Source: Spartobacteria bacterium (GTDB lineage Bacteria; Verrucomicrobiota; Verrucomicrobiia; Chthoniobacterales; UBA10450). Taken from it: 64,000 nt of DNA. The position numbers were made by a program, and so were the translations under genes. The DNA lies in NCBI GenBank assembly GCA_003167555.1, contig PMSN01000012.1:62001-126000 (forward strand), in the 5' to 3' direction. Under the pieces are notes generated by a model. The model saw nothing but the letters and a program-made list of their open reading frames with translations, did not search any database and was not told the DNA's origin. This document shows positions 18,254-26,894 of this stretch, one piece after another (position 1 is the first letter of the stretch; each line of letters opens with the position of its first letter).

Positions 18254-18909
18254 TTTGCGCGCAGGATCGGCTCCAGTGTTCGCCAGACGACCTCGGCCAC
18301 GACACGATGGCCCGCCGCGCTCGGATGAATCAGGTCCGGCTGATTGAGCTCGCGATGGCCGCCGACTCCTTCGAGCAGGAACGGAATCAGCACGGCGTTA
18401 TTCGCTTGCGCGACCTCGGCATAAATGCGCGCAAACTCCGCCGCGTAGTCGGCGCCGAAATTTGGCGGCATCTGCATTCCGGCGATCACGATCTTGACCG
18501 CGGGATTTTTTGCTTTCGCCTTGTCGATGATCGCCTGGAGATTTGCCTTCAACGAATTCACCGGCAGGCCGCGCAGGCCGTCGTTGCCGCCCAGCTCGAT
18601 AACGAGCACGTCGATCGGCCGCTGCAGGAGCCACTCAATTCTGCGCAAACCGCCCGCGCTGGTGTCGCCGCTCAGGCCCGCGTTCTCGACCTCGAACGGC
18701 AAGCCGGCTGCGCGAATTTTCCCGGCGATCAACGCGGGGAAAGCTTCGCTCGGTTGCACGCCCAATCCTGCCGTGAGGCTGTCGCCCAGGAAAACAACGA
18801 TCTTCGTCCGGCCCGCCGTGGACGCCGGTGTCTCGTTGGAAAAAATTGCCGGCGAAAAAAAACAAAGCGCGAGCGCAATTCCGCAAATTGCTGGCATCGT
18901 TTTTCTCAT
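18250..18909 (-). CDS. tesA: GDSL-type arylesterase / lysophospholipase-thioesterase I (TesA-like)
   Basis: SGNH hydrolase of 219 residues starting at ATG 18909 with a signal peptide (MRKTMPAICGIALALCFFSP). The catalytic blocks are present: GDSLTAGLG (Ser), the Gly in GLSGDTSAGG, GGNDGLRG (Asn) and DLIHPSAAGH (Asp/His). TesA hydrolyses acyl-CoA, lysophospholipid and aryl esters in the periplasm. It is divergently arranged with the ABC genes exactly as tesA is with ybbA-ybbP in E. coli, which supports the assignment. An older frame extension to 18969 overlaps the neighbour and is rejected. Confidence 0.88.
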   Translation of the reverse strand: MRKTMPAICGIALALCFFSPAIFSNETPASTAGRTKIVVFLGDSLTAGLGVQPSEAFPALIAGKIRAAGLPFEVENAGLSGDTSAGGLRRIEWLLQRPIDVLVIELGGNDGLRGLPVNSLKANLQAIIDKAKAKNPAVKIVIAGMQMPPNFGADYAAEFARIYAEVAQANNAVLIPFLLEGVGGHRELNQPDLIHPSAAGHRVVAEVVWRTLEPILRAK

Positions 18910-18959
18910 GCGCCGCGAATCATGTTCGCGTAAGCAAGACGAACCCACACCCACCGTCA

Positions 18960-19631
18960 ATGACAGCATTCGCCATCCTCAACGTCCAGAAGCTCACCAA
19001 AACCTACGCGACCGGCGCGGGAAAATTGACGGTGCTGAAAGACATCTCCTTCGTCCTCCCCGCAGGCGGGACCTGCTCGATCCTCGGACCGTCCGGCAGC
19101 GGGAAGACGACTCTGCTCGGGCTTTGTGCCGGACTGGATCGACCGACGTCGGGCTCGGTCTTGCTGAATGGAATTACTTTGGGCGAAGCGGGCGAGGACG
19201 AGCGGGCCCGCATTCGGAACGAGCACGTCGGTTTTGTTTTTCAAAATTTTCAGCTAATCCCGACGCTGACCGCGCTCGAGAACGTGACGGTGCCGATGGA
19301 GTTGCGCGGGGATCGGAGCGCGCGCCAACTGGGGCTCGACCTGCTGCGGCGCGTCGGACTCGCCGAGCGCGTCGATCATTTCCCCGCGCAACTTTCCGGC
19401 GGCGAACAGCAGCGCGTCGCACTGGCTCGCGCCTTTATCAATCGTCCGAAGATTCTTTTTGCCGACGAGCCGACCGGCAATCTCGACGCGGAGACGAGCA
19501 GCGGGATCATCGAGATCATGCTCGAATTGAATCGCAGCGCGGGGACCGCGCTCGTCCTGGTCACGCACGATCCCGAGGTCGCCGCGCTCACCGAGCGCAC
19601 GATCCGGCTGCGCAATGGTGAATCAGTCTAA
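18960..19631 (+). CDS. ybbA: ABC transporter ATP-binding protein (YbbA/LolD type)
   Basis: ATPase subunit of 223 residues from ATG 18960. Walker A GPSGSGKTT, Q-loop FVFQNFQLIP, signature LSGGEQQRVALARAF, Walker B ILFADEP and the His switch LVTHDPE are all intact. The FxxFxLIPxLTALENV pattern is that of MacB/LolD-type exporters that work with FtsX-like permeases. The permease gene follows 141 bp downstream, separated by an inverted repeat. The divergent promoter gap to tesA is only 50 bp. Confidence 0.9.
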   Translation: MTAFAILNVQKLTKTYATGAGKLTVLKDISFVLPAGGTCSILGPSGSGKTTLLGLCAGLDRPTSGSVLLNGITLGEAGEDERARIRNEHVGFVFQNFQLIPTLTALENVTVPMELRGDRSARQLGLDLLRRVGLAERVDHFPAQLSGGEQQRVALARAFINRPKILFADEPTGNLDAETSSGIIEIMLELNRSAGTALVLVTHDPEVAALTERTIRLRNGESV

Positions 19632-19651
19632 TGGACGAGGTTCGAACAAGA

Positions 19652-19758
19652 CAGGTCTGGGTGGATCGCGCGCTCCGTCGCGCGATGTTCCATTTTTCGC
19701 TCCGAAAGCTTTCGGGGCCACGCTCTGGCATCGAGCGGCGGAGCGCTCGATCCACCTG
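19652..19758. repeat. Inverted repeat between ATPase and permease genes
   Basis: Arms CAGGTCTGGGTGGATCGCGC... and ...GAGCGCTCGATCCACCTG form a long imperfect inverted repeat around a ~50-bp centre (GCTCCGAAAGCTTTCGGGGC inner palindrome). It interrupts an otherwise operon-like pair and may attenuate permease expression. Confidence 0.75.
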
Positions 19759-19772
19759 AGCGATTCACGCGA

Positions 19773-22313
19773 ATGATTTCGACTTTCATCTGGAAGATGG
19801 CGTGGCGGGACAGCCGCTCGAGCCGCCGGCGCTTGTTGCTCTTTTCCATCTCGATCACGCTCGGCATTGCCGCGCTCGTGGGGATCGGTTCGTTCCGCCA
19901 CAGTCTCGCGCAGGCGATCGACGATCAGGCGCGGACTTTGATCGGCGCCGATCTCGTGGTGGAATCATCGAGAAAATTCCGGCCGGAAGATGAGGCGCTG
20001 CTTCACTCGTTAGGCGAACCGCAGGCGCGCGAAGTCCGCTTCGCGACCATGGCGGTTTTCCCGCGGAGCAATGACACCAGGCTCGTACACGTGCGTGCCC
20101 TGGGCGGCGACTTTCCGTTTTACGGCGGGATGGAAACAGTTCCGCCCGCCGCGGCGCGCGACTTTCGCGCGGGTGCGCGTGCGGTGGTGGACGAAAGTCT
20201 CCTCCTTCAATTCCACGCGCAGGTGGGCGATCCGATCAAGATCGGCGATTCGCAATTCATCGTCGCGGGCGCGCTGAGAAAAATGCCGGGCGAAGCGTCC
20301 GCCGCGGGCTCGTTCGCGCCGCGCGTTTACATTCCGCTCCAGGACCTCGCCCAAACGAATCTGCTCAAACCTGGCAGCATCGCGCGCTACCGCGATTATG
20401 TGAAGTTTCCCGACGGCATCGACGTGGAGAAGCGGATCGAAATCCTCGCGCCGCAAATTCAGCGCCTCGGCCTCGAATACGACACGGTCGCAAAACGAAA
20501 ACGCGATCTCGGGACCGCGCTGGAAAATCTCTATCGATTCTTGAACCTCATCGGCTTCATCTCGTTGCTGCTCGGCGCGGTCGGAGTAGCCAGCGCGATC
20601 CAGGCGCATCTCCAACAGAAGACAAGGACGGGCGCGATCTTGCGCTGTCTCGGAATGTCATCGACCGGAACCGTGTTGGTCTACCTGATCCAGACCGCCG
20701 CGATGGGCCTTATCGGCGCGACGACCGGCGCGCTCCTTGGCGTTGCGATGCAGCGCATCTTCCCGCGCGTGTTGCAAACATTCTTGCCGCTCGCAATTCC
20801 GACCACGATCGCCTGGGAGCCGATCGTTCGCGGGATCCTGATCGGCTTCACCATCTGCATTCTTTTCGCGTTGCCGCCGTTGCTGCGGTTCCGGCGGCTG
20901 TCGCCGCTGCGCGTTTTTCGCGCGGGGACGGACGTAGAACCGGCCGCGACGAAACGCGATCCGATTCTCTGGCTGGTTTACGCGTCGATCGTGACGGGCG
21001 TGACCGCGTTCGCCATCTCACAAAGCGAAACAATTATTCGTGGCTTGGTCTTTGCCGCTGCGCTTGGTGTGGCCGTCGGAATTTTTGCGGGCGTCGCGAA
21101 GTTATTGATGATCGGCCTCCGCAAATTCTTCCCGCACCGCTGGAGTTTCGTTGTGCGCCAAGGCCTGGCCAATCTCTATCGCCCGAACAACCGCACCTTG
21201 TTGCTCACGCTCTCGTTAGGCCTGGGCACATTCCTGCTGCTGAATCTTTATCTCACGCGCGAAGTGCTGCTCCAGCAGTTCCAATCGGTCGGCGCGAAAA
21301 ACCAGGCGAACATTTTTCTCTTCGATATTCAGCCGGACCAAAAAGCCGGCGTCGCCGAAATCGTGCGCGCGGCTGGAATGCCGGTCATCCAGGAAGCGCC
21401 GATCGTCACGATGCGGCTTGCGGAAATCAAGGGACGAAAAACGGAGGAGATCCTCGCGGACCCGCGCCGGAAAATTCCCGAGTGGGAACTTCAGCGGGAG
21501 TATCGCTGCACCTATCGCGAGCAGTTGTCGGACACGGAAAGGATCACGAAGGGACGCTGGATCGGGCGCGTCGATTATCATCCGGGCGACACCGTTCCCA
21601 TCTCGCTCGATGGCGAGATCGCGAAGGATTTCGACGCCAAAGTTGGCGACGAGCTGGTCTTCGACGTGCAAGGCGTGCCGATCAAGACAACGATCGCGAG
21701 CCTCCGCACCGTGGATTGGAAACGCTTTCAGACGAATTTCTTCGTGCTCTTCCCCGCGGGCGTGCTGGAAAGCGCGCCGACGTTTCACGTGCTCGTCAGC
21801 CGCGTCGCGACGCCATCAGATTCCGCCCGCTTGCAAAACGCCGTCGTGGCGAAATATCCGAATGTGTCCGCGATCGATCTGACGTCGGTCATTCAAACCG
21901 TCGATGCGATTCTGGGCAAAGTGGCGCTTGTCATCCGGGTGATGTCGCTCTTCACCGTCGGCGCGGGCGTGATTGTCCTGGCGAGCACGATCTGGAGCGG
22001 CCGCTATCAACGTTTACAAGAGAGCATTCTCTTGCGCACGCTGGGTGCGTCGCGGGCGCAGATTTGGAAAATTCTTTGCGCCGAGTATTTCCTGCTCGGC
22101 CTCTTCGCGAGCGCGACGGGGATCGTGCTGTCGGTCGGCTCGAGCTGGGCGCTGGCGCGGTTTATTTTCAAACTGAGTTATGCGCCGTCGTTGTGGCCCA
22201 TTTTTCTTGCGGCCGGTGCGGTAAGTCTGCTCACGGTAGCGGTGGGGCTTGTCGCGAGTCGTGGTGTGGGAAGCACGCCGCCCCTGGAAATCTTGCGCGC
22301 GGAAGCGGAATAA
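19773..22313 (+). CDS. ybbP: FtsX-like ABC transporter permease (YbbP type)
   Basis: Large permease of 846 residues with an N-terminal membrane segment, a periplasmic domain (about residues 45-245), a three-helix FtsX block (LIGFISLLLGAVGVASAIQ to about 370), a second periplasmic domain and a C-terminal FtsX block (VALVIRVMSLFTVGAGVIVL onward). The 10-helix, two-FtsX-domain design is that of YbbP rather than MacB or LolC. With the upstream ATPase it should form an exporter/lipid-handling complex; the substrate of YbbAP is not established. The WKMAWRDSR start segment supports ATG 19773. Confidence 0.88.
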   Translation: MISTFIWKMAWRDSRSSRRRLLLFSISITLGIAALVGIGSFRHSLAQAIDDQARTLIGADLVVESSRKFRPEDEALLHSLGEPQAREVRFATMAVFPRSNDTRLVHVRALGGDFPFYGGMETVPPAAARDFRAGARAVVDESLLLQFHAQVGDPIKIGDSQFIVAGALRKMPGEASAAGSFAPRVYIPLQDLAQTNLLKPGSIARYRDYVKFPDGIDVEKRIEILAPQIQRLGLEYDTVAKRKRDLGTALENLYRFLNLIGFISLLLGAVGVASAIQAHLQQKTRTGAILRCLGMSSTGTVLVYLIQTAAMGLIGATTGALLGVAMQRIFPRVLQTFLPLAIPTTIAWEPIVRGILIGFTICILFALPPLLRFRRLSPLRVFRAGTDVEPAATKRDPILWLVYASIVTGVTAFAISQSETIIRGLVFAAALGVAVGIFAGVAKLLMIGLRKFFPHRWSFVVRQGLANLYRPNNRTLLLTLSLGLGTFLLLNLYLTREVLLQQFQSVGAKNQANIFLFDIQPDQKAGVAEIVRAAGMPVIQEAPIVTMRLAEIKGRKTEEILADPRRKIPEWELQREYRCTYREQLSDTERITKGRWIGRVDYHPGDTVPISLDGEIAKDFDAKVGDELVFDVQGVPIKTTIASLRTVDWKRFQTNFFVLFPAGVLESAPTFHVLVSRVATPSDSARLQNAVVAKYPNVSAIDLTSVIQTVDAILGKVALVIRVMSLFTVGAGVIVLASTIWSGRYQRLQESILLRTLGASRAQIWKILCAEYFLLGLFASATGIVLSVGSSWALARFIFKLSYAPSLWPIFLAAGAVSLLTVAVGLVASRGVGSTPPLEILRAEAE

Positions 22314-22315
22314 AC

Positions 22316-22385
22316 TGTAGTCGCGGGGCTCTGTCGCCGCGAAACGAAGCGCGATCAGACACGGCGACAGAGCGCCGTGGCTACA
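22316..22385. repeat. Inverted repeat, family E copy 1 (CTCTGTCGCCGC type)
   Basis: Arms TGTAGTCGCGGGGCTCTGTCGCC and the complementary GGCGACAGAGCGCCGTGGC TACA enclose about 20 bp. The right end supplies the TAG stop codon of rluB on the minus strand. A related copy is at 59264-59343. Confidence 0.8.
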
Positions 22386-23079
22386 GCGCTTTGCGTGGAT
22401 CGAGCGATTTCAGCTCGCTTCTGCTCAGCGGCCGCCAATGTCCGCGCGGCAAATCGCCCAGGCGCAAATGGCCGAGGCGCGTGCGAATCAACTTTTCCAC
22501 TTCGTAGCCCAGCGCGAAAAACATCCGGCGAATCTGCCGGTTAATTCCCTGGCGCAGGACAACTCGAACGCGGGTGGGCCGGATGACGTGTACATTTTCG
22601 ATGCGCGCCCGTTGCCCATCGAGCATGATCCCGCTCCGCAACTTGAGCGCGAGACTCGGGTCCCACGGCCGATCCAGCGTCACTTCGTATTCCTTTTCCA
22701 CCTTGTAACGCGGATGCGTGAGGCGTTGCGCGAGGTCGCCGTCGTTCGTCAGGATGAGGAGGCCCTCCGTTTGTGCGTCGAGCCGGCCGATGTTGAAGAG
22801 GCGCGGGAATTTTGGCGGCAAAAGATCGAAGATGGTGTCGCGCGCGTTGGGATCGCTCCTGGTCGAAACGAAGCCGGCTGGTTTATGCAACACGATGTAA
22901 AGCGGCCGCTCGCTACGCACGAGTTTGCCGCCGACCTTGACGTGGTCGCCCTCGGCCGGCTGCGCGCTGAAATCGGTGCAGACGCGGCCGTTGATCGTGA
23001 CGCTTCCGGCGGCGATCAACTCATCGCAATGCCGCCGGGAACCGAGGCCGGCGGCGGCCAGAAAACGGTTCAGGCGCAC
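22381..23079 (-). CDS. rluB: 23S rRNA pseudouridine synthase (RluB/RsuA family)
   Basis: A 232-residue enzyme starting at GTG 23079 with an S4 RNA-binding domain (MRLNRFLAAAGLGSRRHCDE, about residues 1-60) followed by a TruB/RsuA catalytic domain. The catalytic motif GRLDAQTEGLLILTNDGDLA contains the nucleophilic Asp. NRQIRRMF is the conserved RluB/E/F/RsuA end motif. Similarity to Bacillus RluB makes U2605 of 23S rRNA the likely target, but RsuA-like specificity is not excluded. The small basic protein gene lies 43 bp upstream on the same strand. Confidence 0.88.
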   Translation of the reverse strand: MRLNRFLAAAGLGSRRHCDELIAAGSVTINGRVCTDFSAQPAEGDHVKVGGKLVRSERPLYIVLHKPAGFVSTRSDPNARDTIFDLLPPKFPRLFNIGRLDAQTEGLLILTNDGDLAQRLTHPRYKVEKEYEVTLDRPWDPSLALKLRSGIMLDGQRARIENVHVIRPTRVRVVLRQGINRQIRRMFFALGYEVEKLIRTRLGHLRLGDLPRGHWRPLSRSELKSLDPRKAL

Positions 23080-23122
23080 GGTGGAGAGGTTGAAGCGGGA
23101 AGCGTCTACACGCTTCAGCGCT

Positions 23123-23278
23123 TTATGCGTCCGGCTTCGTCTTCGGGAGGCCGATGACTTTCGTGCCTTCCTTGAATAGCCCGCGCTTCTTCAGAAGCTC
23201 GACGCGCTCGAAACGTTTCAGGACATTTCGTTTCGCCGTGATCGTGCTGGCTCCTTTTAAACTTCGGTGTTGCGACAT
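23123..23278 (-). CDS. Small basic protein, Chlamydiae/Verrucomicrobia type
   Basis: A 51-residue open frame from ATG 23278 to TAA 23123: it begins MSQHRSLKG, has a basic core KRNVLKRFERVELLKKRG and ends KVIGLPKTKPDA. From memory this matches the small basic protein family restricted to Verrucomicrobia and Chlamydiae (TIGR04137), which is proposed to be ribosome- or RNA-associated. It is upstream of and co-directional with the rRNA-modifying rluB, consistent with such a role. The upstream minus-strand sequence CAGGGAACAGGAGCACTTATG contains an AGGAG site (one base beyond 20 in the full string). Confidence 0.82.
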   Translation of the reverse strand: MSQHRSLKGASTITAKRNVLKRFERVELLKKRGLFKEGTKVIGLPKTKPDA

Positions 23279-23352
23279 AAGTGCTCCTGTTCCCTGGGAA
23301 ATCGAGCGGCAACGTTACAACGTGAGTTCACATTTTCAACTGCGATCCCACC

Positions 23353-23426
23353 GAGCGGCTCCGCGGAGCGTCGCCCTACCGCCCTTACTCAGACTCTTTT
23401 GGTAGGGCGAGACTCTGTTGAGCCGC
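23353..23426. repeat. Inverted repeat, family D copy 1 (GGTAGGGCGAGACTCTGT type)
   Basis: GGCTCCGCGGAGCGTCGCCC and TAGGGCGAGACTCTGTTGAG units flank a short centre. The right unit forms the last ~14 codons of mtnA. A complete symmetrical copy is at 27366-27450. Confidence 0.75.
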
Positions 23427-24527
23427 CTGCTCGGGGAAAAGCCGGAGGATGCTCTCTTCGTTCGCCTGGCAAATTCCGCGCTCGGTGATCAGCCCGGTGA
23501 CCAACTGGCGCGGCGTAACATCGAAGCCGAAGTTCGCCGCGGCGCTGCTCTGCGGAGTCACGCGCACTTCGATCTGCTCGCCGCGATGCCACCCATCAGC
23601 GTGGCTCACTTCCTCCGAGCCGCGTTCTTCGATGGGAATTTCCTTCAGGCCGTCGCGAATGTTCCAATCGAAGGAAGAGGAGGGGAGCGCGACGTAGAAC
23701 GGGACCGCGTTGTCTTTCGCGGCCAGCGCTTTTAGATACGTGCCGATCTTGTTCGCCACGTCGCCCGTGCGCGTGGTGCGGTCGGTTCCCACGATCACGG
23801 CGTCGACCCGGCCGTGCTGCATCAAGTGCCCGCCGGCGTTATCGGCGATGACCGTGTGCGGCACGCCGTGTTCGCCCAGTTCCCACGCGGTCAGCTTCGA
23901 TCCCTGGCTTCTCGGTCGCGTTTCGTCCACCCAGACATGGACCGAAATCCCGTGATCGTGCGCCGCATAGATCGGCGCGGTCGCTGAACCGTGATCGACG
24001 AACGCGAGCCAGCCCGCGTTGCAATGCGTCAGGATGTTGACGGGGCCGCCGCCTTTCTCCGCGCTCAGGCGCCGGATCAATTCCTCGCCGTGCTCGCCGA
24101 TCCGCCGGCAATATTCCGCGTCTTCGTCGGCGATTTGCTGCGCCATTTCAAACGCCGCGCCCCGCTTCTCATCCACCCCTTTCACCGCGCCGATCGCTTT
24201 CAATTGCCGCTCGATGGCCCACGCGAGGTTCACTGCCGTGGGCCGCGTGGCTTTCAACTTCGCCGCGAAAGCAGCGAGGTCGTCTTCGAACGAAGCGCCC
24301 GGCTCCGCGCTCAACGTCGCGAGATACATTCCGTAACCAGCCGCCGCGCCGATGAGTCCCGCTCCGCGCACGTGCATTTCCTTGATCGCGGTCGCCATTT
24401 CTTCCGGCGTGCCCACTTCCTCGATCACGAACTGATGCGGGAGAAAGCGCTGATCGATCAGCCGGATGATCTTCCCGTTCGACTCGTTAGGCCAGATCGT
24501 CCGGTAGTGTTGGCCGTTTACGTTCAT
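23385..24527 (-). CDS. mtnA: S-methyl-5-thioribose-1-phosphate isomerase
   Basis: Isomerises methylthioribose-1-P to methylthioribulose-1-P in methionine salvage. ATG 24527 gives 380 residues, beginning at the family N-terminus (RTIWPNESNGKIIRLIDQRF). Catalytic and binding motifs: ILTHCNAGWLA with the catalytic Cys, DETRPRSQGSKLTAWEL, the IVGTDRTTRTGDVANKIGTY segment with the catalytic Asp, and PSSSFD. The C-terminal residues after ITERGICQANEESILRLF are encoded by repeat family D and look appended. No other mtn genes are nearby. Confidence 0.93.
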   Translation of the reverse strand: MNVNGQHYRTIWPNESNGKIIRLIDQRFLPHQFVIEEVGTPEEMATAIKEMHVRGAGLIGAAAGYGMYLATLSAEPGASFEDDLAAFAAKLKATRPTAVNLAWAIERQLKAIGAVKGVDEKRGAAFEMAQQIADEDAEYCRRIGEHGEELIRRLSAEKGGGPVNILTHCNAGWLAFVDHGSATAPIYAAHDHGISVHVWVDETRPRSQGSKLTAWELGEHGVPHTVIADNAGGHLMQHGRVDAVIVGTDRTTRTGDVANKIGTYLKALAAKDNAVPFYVALPSSSFDWNIRDGLKEIPIEERGSEEVSHADGWHRGEQIEVRVTPQSSAAANFGFDVTPRQLVTGLITERGICQANEESILRLFPEQAAQQSLALPKESE

Positions 24528-24628
24528 TGACGTTGGAAGTCGGTAGTGGGCGGATTCAAGCCACCTAGAATGAGGCTGATTTCCGTGCAAGGCTACATCG
24601 GAAAATTGACCGAACCTCATTCGTTACC

Positions 24629-25195
24629 GTGGAAATCCTGAGCCCCATTCCATCAGCCGGCCCGCACGTGCCGAACGCGCGGCTCGGGTTCCTCATGACC
24701 GGCTTGATCGTGGCCGGGATCGCGTTGCTCGCCATGCGCAATGTCGATTGGTTCCTCCTGAAGAAATCGCTCCGGCATCGTTTTCCCAAAGTGGAATGGA
24801 TCACGACCCAGCAATTGTCCGACTGGCTCGCGGACAAACACCGCGAGAAGCCCGTGCTGCTGGATGTGCGGACCGAGGCGGAATGGAACGTGAGCCATCT
24901 TCGCGATGCGCGGCGCGTGGACCCGAGTGCGCCGACGGAAAATGCCTCGGCGGGAATCTCGAAAGATGCGCCGATCGTCACTTATTGCGCGGTGGGATAC
25001 CGCTCAGGCGATCTCGCGACCCGGCTGCGCGAAGCCGGTTTCACGCATGTGCAAAATCTCGAGGGCTCGATTTTCCAATGGGGAAACGAACATCGGCCTC
25101 TGGTGCGGGACGATACGCCGGTCAGCAGCGTTCATCCCTACAACAAATTTTGGGGCCGGCTGCTGACCGATGACGTGCGCGCGCCGCAGAAATAA
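24629..25195 (+). CDS. Membrane-anchored rhodanese-domain protein
   Basis: A 188-residue protein starting at GTG 24629: one N-terminal membrane segment (FLMTGLIVAGIALLAMRNVD), then a single rhodanese domain (VLLDVRTEAEWNVSHLRDA). The active loop CAVGYRS carries the catalytic Cys, so sulfur transfer or persulfide chemistry is possible. It is divergent from mtnA, about 100 bp apart, and ends 1 bp before the convergent ArnT-like gene stop. Partner and sulfur donor are unknown. Confidence 0.85.
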   Translation: MEILSPIPSAGPHVPNARLGFLMTGLIVAGIALLAMRNVDWFLLKKSLRHRFPKVEWITTQQLSDWLADKHREKPVLLDVRTEAEWNVSHLRDARRVDPSAPTENASAGISKDAPIVTYCAVGYRSGDLATRLREAGFTHVQNLEGSIFQWGNEHRPLVRDDTPVSSVHPYNKFWGRLLTDDVRAPQK

Positions 25196-25196
25196 T

Positions 25197-26882
25197 CTAG
25201 AGCTGATTGCTCAGCACGACGTAGGAGCCGCAAGTCGTGACCTGATGATAAATGTGGACCCGGGCGGTCACCAATTTCTGCCAGTGCGGGAGACGGCTTT
25301 GTTCGACAATGAGGAACAGGGGAGCAGCGCGGTCCCATTCCGTCAGGACAAAATTTTCGTCGAGATATTTCTCACGCGCGACATCGGTCCGGTCGAAAAA
25401 ATCGGGCGCCTGGTTCACGAGGAAAAACTTCCGGTTCAAATAAAAGGTGAGACTGCTCGCGCGCCGGGGCGGCCCTTCGAAAAGGACATGGCCGTTTTCT
25501 CCCAGGCGGGGATTGAGAAACCTGGCGGCATCGGCCAATGAGAAAAGAGGCGCAAGGCGCGCTCCGCCTTCGGCCAGACAGAGACCGATCGGAACCATCG
25601 ATCCAAGCACGACGAACAACGCAATCTCGGGACGATCTTTGGCGGAAAAGTAAAGTGCGACGAGCGAAATAATGAGCAGGGCCGGGCCGGCAAACTGGAA
25701 GAGAGGCCGGGGCACGTTCTGAAACCCTGTCTTTTCGAGGAACTCCGGGGCGAAGAAAGCGATGGCTGCGACGGCTGCTCCCGCGAAAATAAGAACGCCA
25801 ATCGCGCCGGCACGGAGCGGGCGCGGCGTTCGGTCCCAAGCAGAAGCAGCCCAGAGCGCGAAGGCGCTCCACATGCTCATCGAGGCGGAAGCGGATCGGT
25901 CACCGATCAGGAGGAGCGGAAGAAATCCGACGGCCATCCAACAGAGCGGGAGCGCGTCGCCGAAAACGATTTCACGCGGCCGGATGATTCTGCGCGCGGC
26001 GAAAAGAAAGCCGGGCAACGCGAGGAGGCACGCCGGAAACCACCACGCGAGATGCAAGGCGGCGAATTGCCATGCGGGTAGGCGGCTCTCGTTCGATCCC
26101 GTCAACGAGCGCAAGAAAAATCCCGGGAAATGATTTTCGGTCCAGACGAACCACGGCGCGACGAGCAGGAGAAAGGGAATGAGATAAGTCCAATGGAGCA
26201 GAAGGCGGAAACGGAGACGCGCTTCGCGAAAAAAAATTGCCAGGAGAACAAAAAGCGCCGCGAGATAAGGCAAAGCCGCTGGCCCTTTGCTCAGGCACGC
26301 CAACGCAGCGCACAACCAGACGCCTGCGAACCAGGCGCGGCGAAACCGGCGCCGTTGATAACCGCAAACCGCACAGAAGATCGCGCCCGCGATGAACGCA
26401 GCGAAGACCGCGTCGGGCGTGACTATGCGGCCGGGAAGAAACGCGCCTGCGGAACAAAGATAAATCAGCCCGGCCGCGAACCCGCGCCAATAATTCGCGA
26501 GGCGTTCGCCAATTAGAAACGTCAGCGCGACGGAGGCGATCATGGCGATCGCGATCGGCGCGCGCGCCGCCGCCGCGCTGACGCCGAAGATTTTGTAGGA
26601 GAGAACGATCAGCCAGTAAACGAGCGGCGGCGTTTGCAACTGCGGGACGTTATTGTTCGTCGGGACGAACCATTGCTGGGTTTCCAACATCTCGCGCGCG
26701 CCGCCGGCGAATTGGCCTTCCGTGCCATCGTAAAGATCGCTCCAGCCGGCGTTGGCGAGATGAAGGACGGCGGCGAGCGCGAGGAGAAAAACGAGAAGCG
26801 CGTGGCGGGTGGGCGGCGGATTGAGGACTTGCGGTTCGAGGAAAGTATCTTCGAGCGTGAAGGTGCGAGCACCGGCAACCAT
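25197..26882 (-). CDS. ArnT/GT39-like glycosyltransferase membrane protein
   Basis: GT-C fold transferase of 561 residues with about eleven membrane segments and a soluble C-terminal part. The first periplasmic loop has DLYDGTEGQFAGGAREML (the catalytic acid loop typical of GT39/ArnT), followed by QTPPLVYWLIVLSYKIFG and a SKGPAALPYLAAL segment. Such enzymes move a sugar from a polyprenyl phosphate to lipid A or another envelope acceptor. It follows the thioesterase gene by 12 bp, and the LPS fusion gene lies upstream on the same strand, in keeping with an LPS/envelope function. Confidence 0.78.
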   Translation of the reverse strand: MVAGARTFTLEDTFLEPQVLNPPPTRHALLVFLLALAAVLHLANAGWSDLYDGTEGQFAGGAREMLETQQWFVPTNNNVPQLQTPPLVYWLIVLSYKIFGVSAAAARAPIAIAMIASVALTFLIGERLANYWRGFAAGLIYLCSAGAFLPGRIVTPDAVFAAFIAGAIFCAVCGYQRRRFRRAWFAGVWLCAALACLSKGPAALPYLAALFVLLAIFFREARLRFRLLLHWTYLIPFLLLVAPWFVWTENHFPGFFLRSLTGSNESRLPAWQFAALHLAWWFPACLLALPGFLFAARRIIRPREIVFGDALPLCWMAVGFLPLLLIGDRSASASMSMWSAFALWAASAWDRTPRPLRAGAIGVLIFAGAAVAAIAFFAPEFLEKTGFQNVPRPLFQFAGPALLIISLVALYFSAKDRPEIALFVVLGSMVPIGLCLAEGGARLAPLFSLADAARFLNPRLGENGHVLFEGPPRRASSLTFYLNRKFFLVNQAPDFFDRTDVAREKYLDENFVLTEWDRAAPLFLIVEQSRLPHWQKLVTARVHIYHQVTTCGSYVVLSNQL

Positions 26883-26894
26883 GGCGACGATTCG

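Noticed and set aside
23115-23312. 65-codon minus-strand frame overlapping the small basic protein
   Set aside because: The frame encoding the recognised small basic protein is a different one with a better start.
24528-24628. A SAM-type riboswitch upstream of mtnA
   Set aside because: No pattern of a known SAM aptamer could be recognised in the 100-bp gap.
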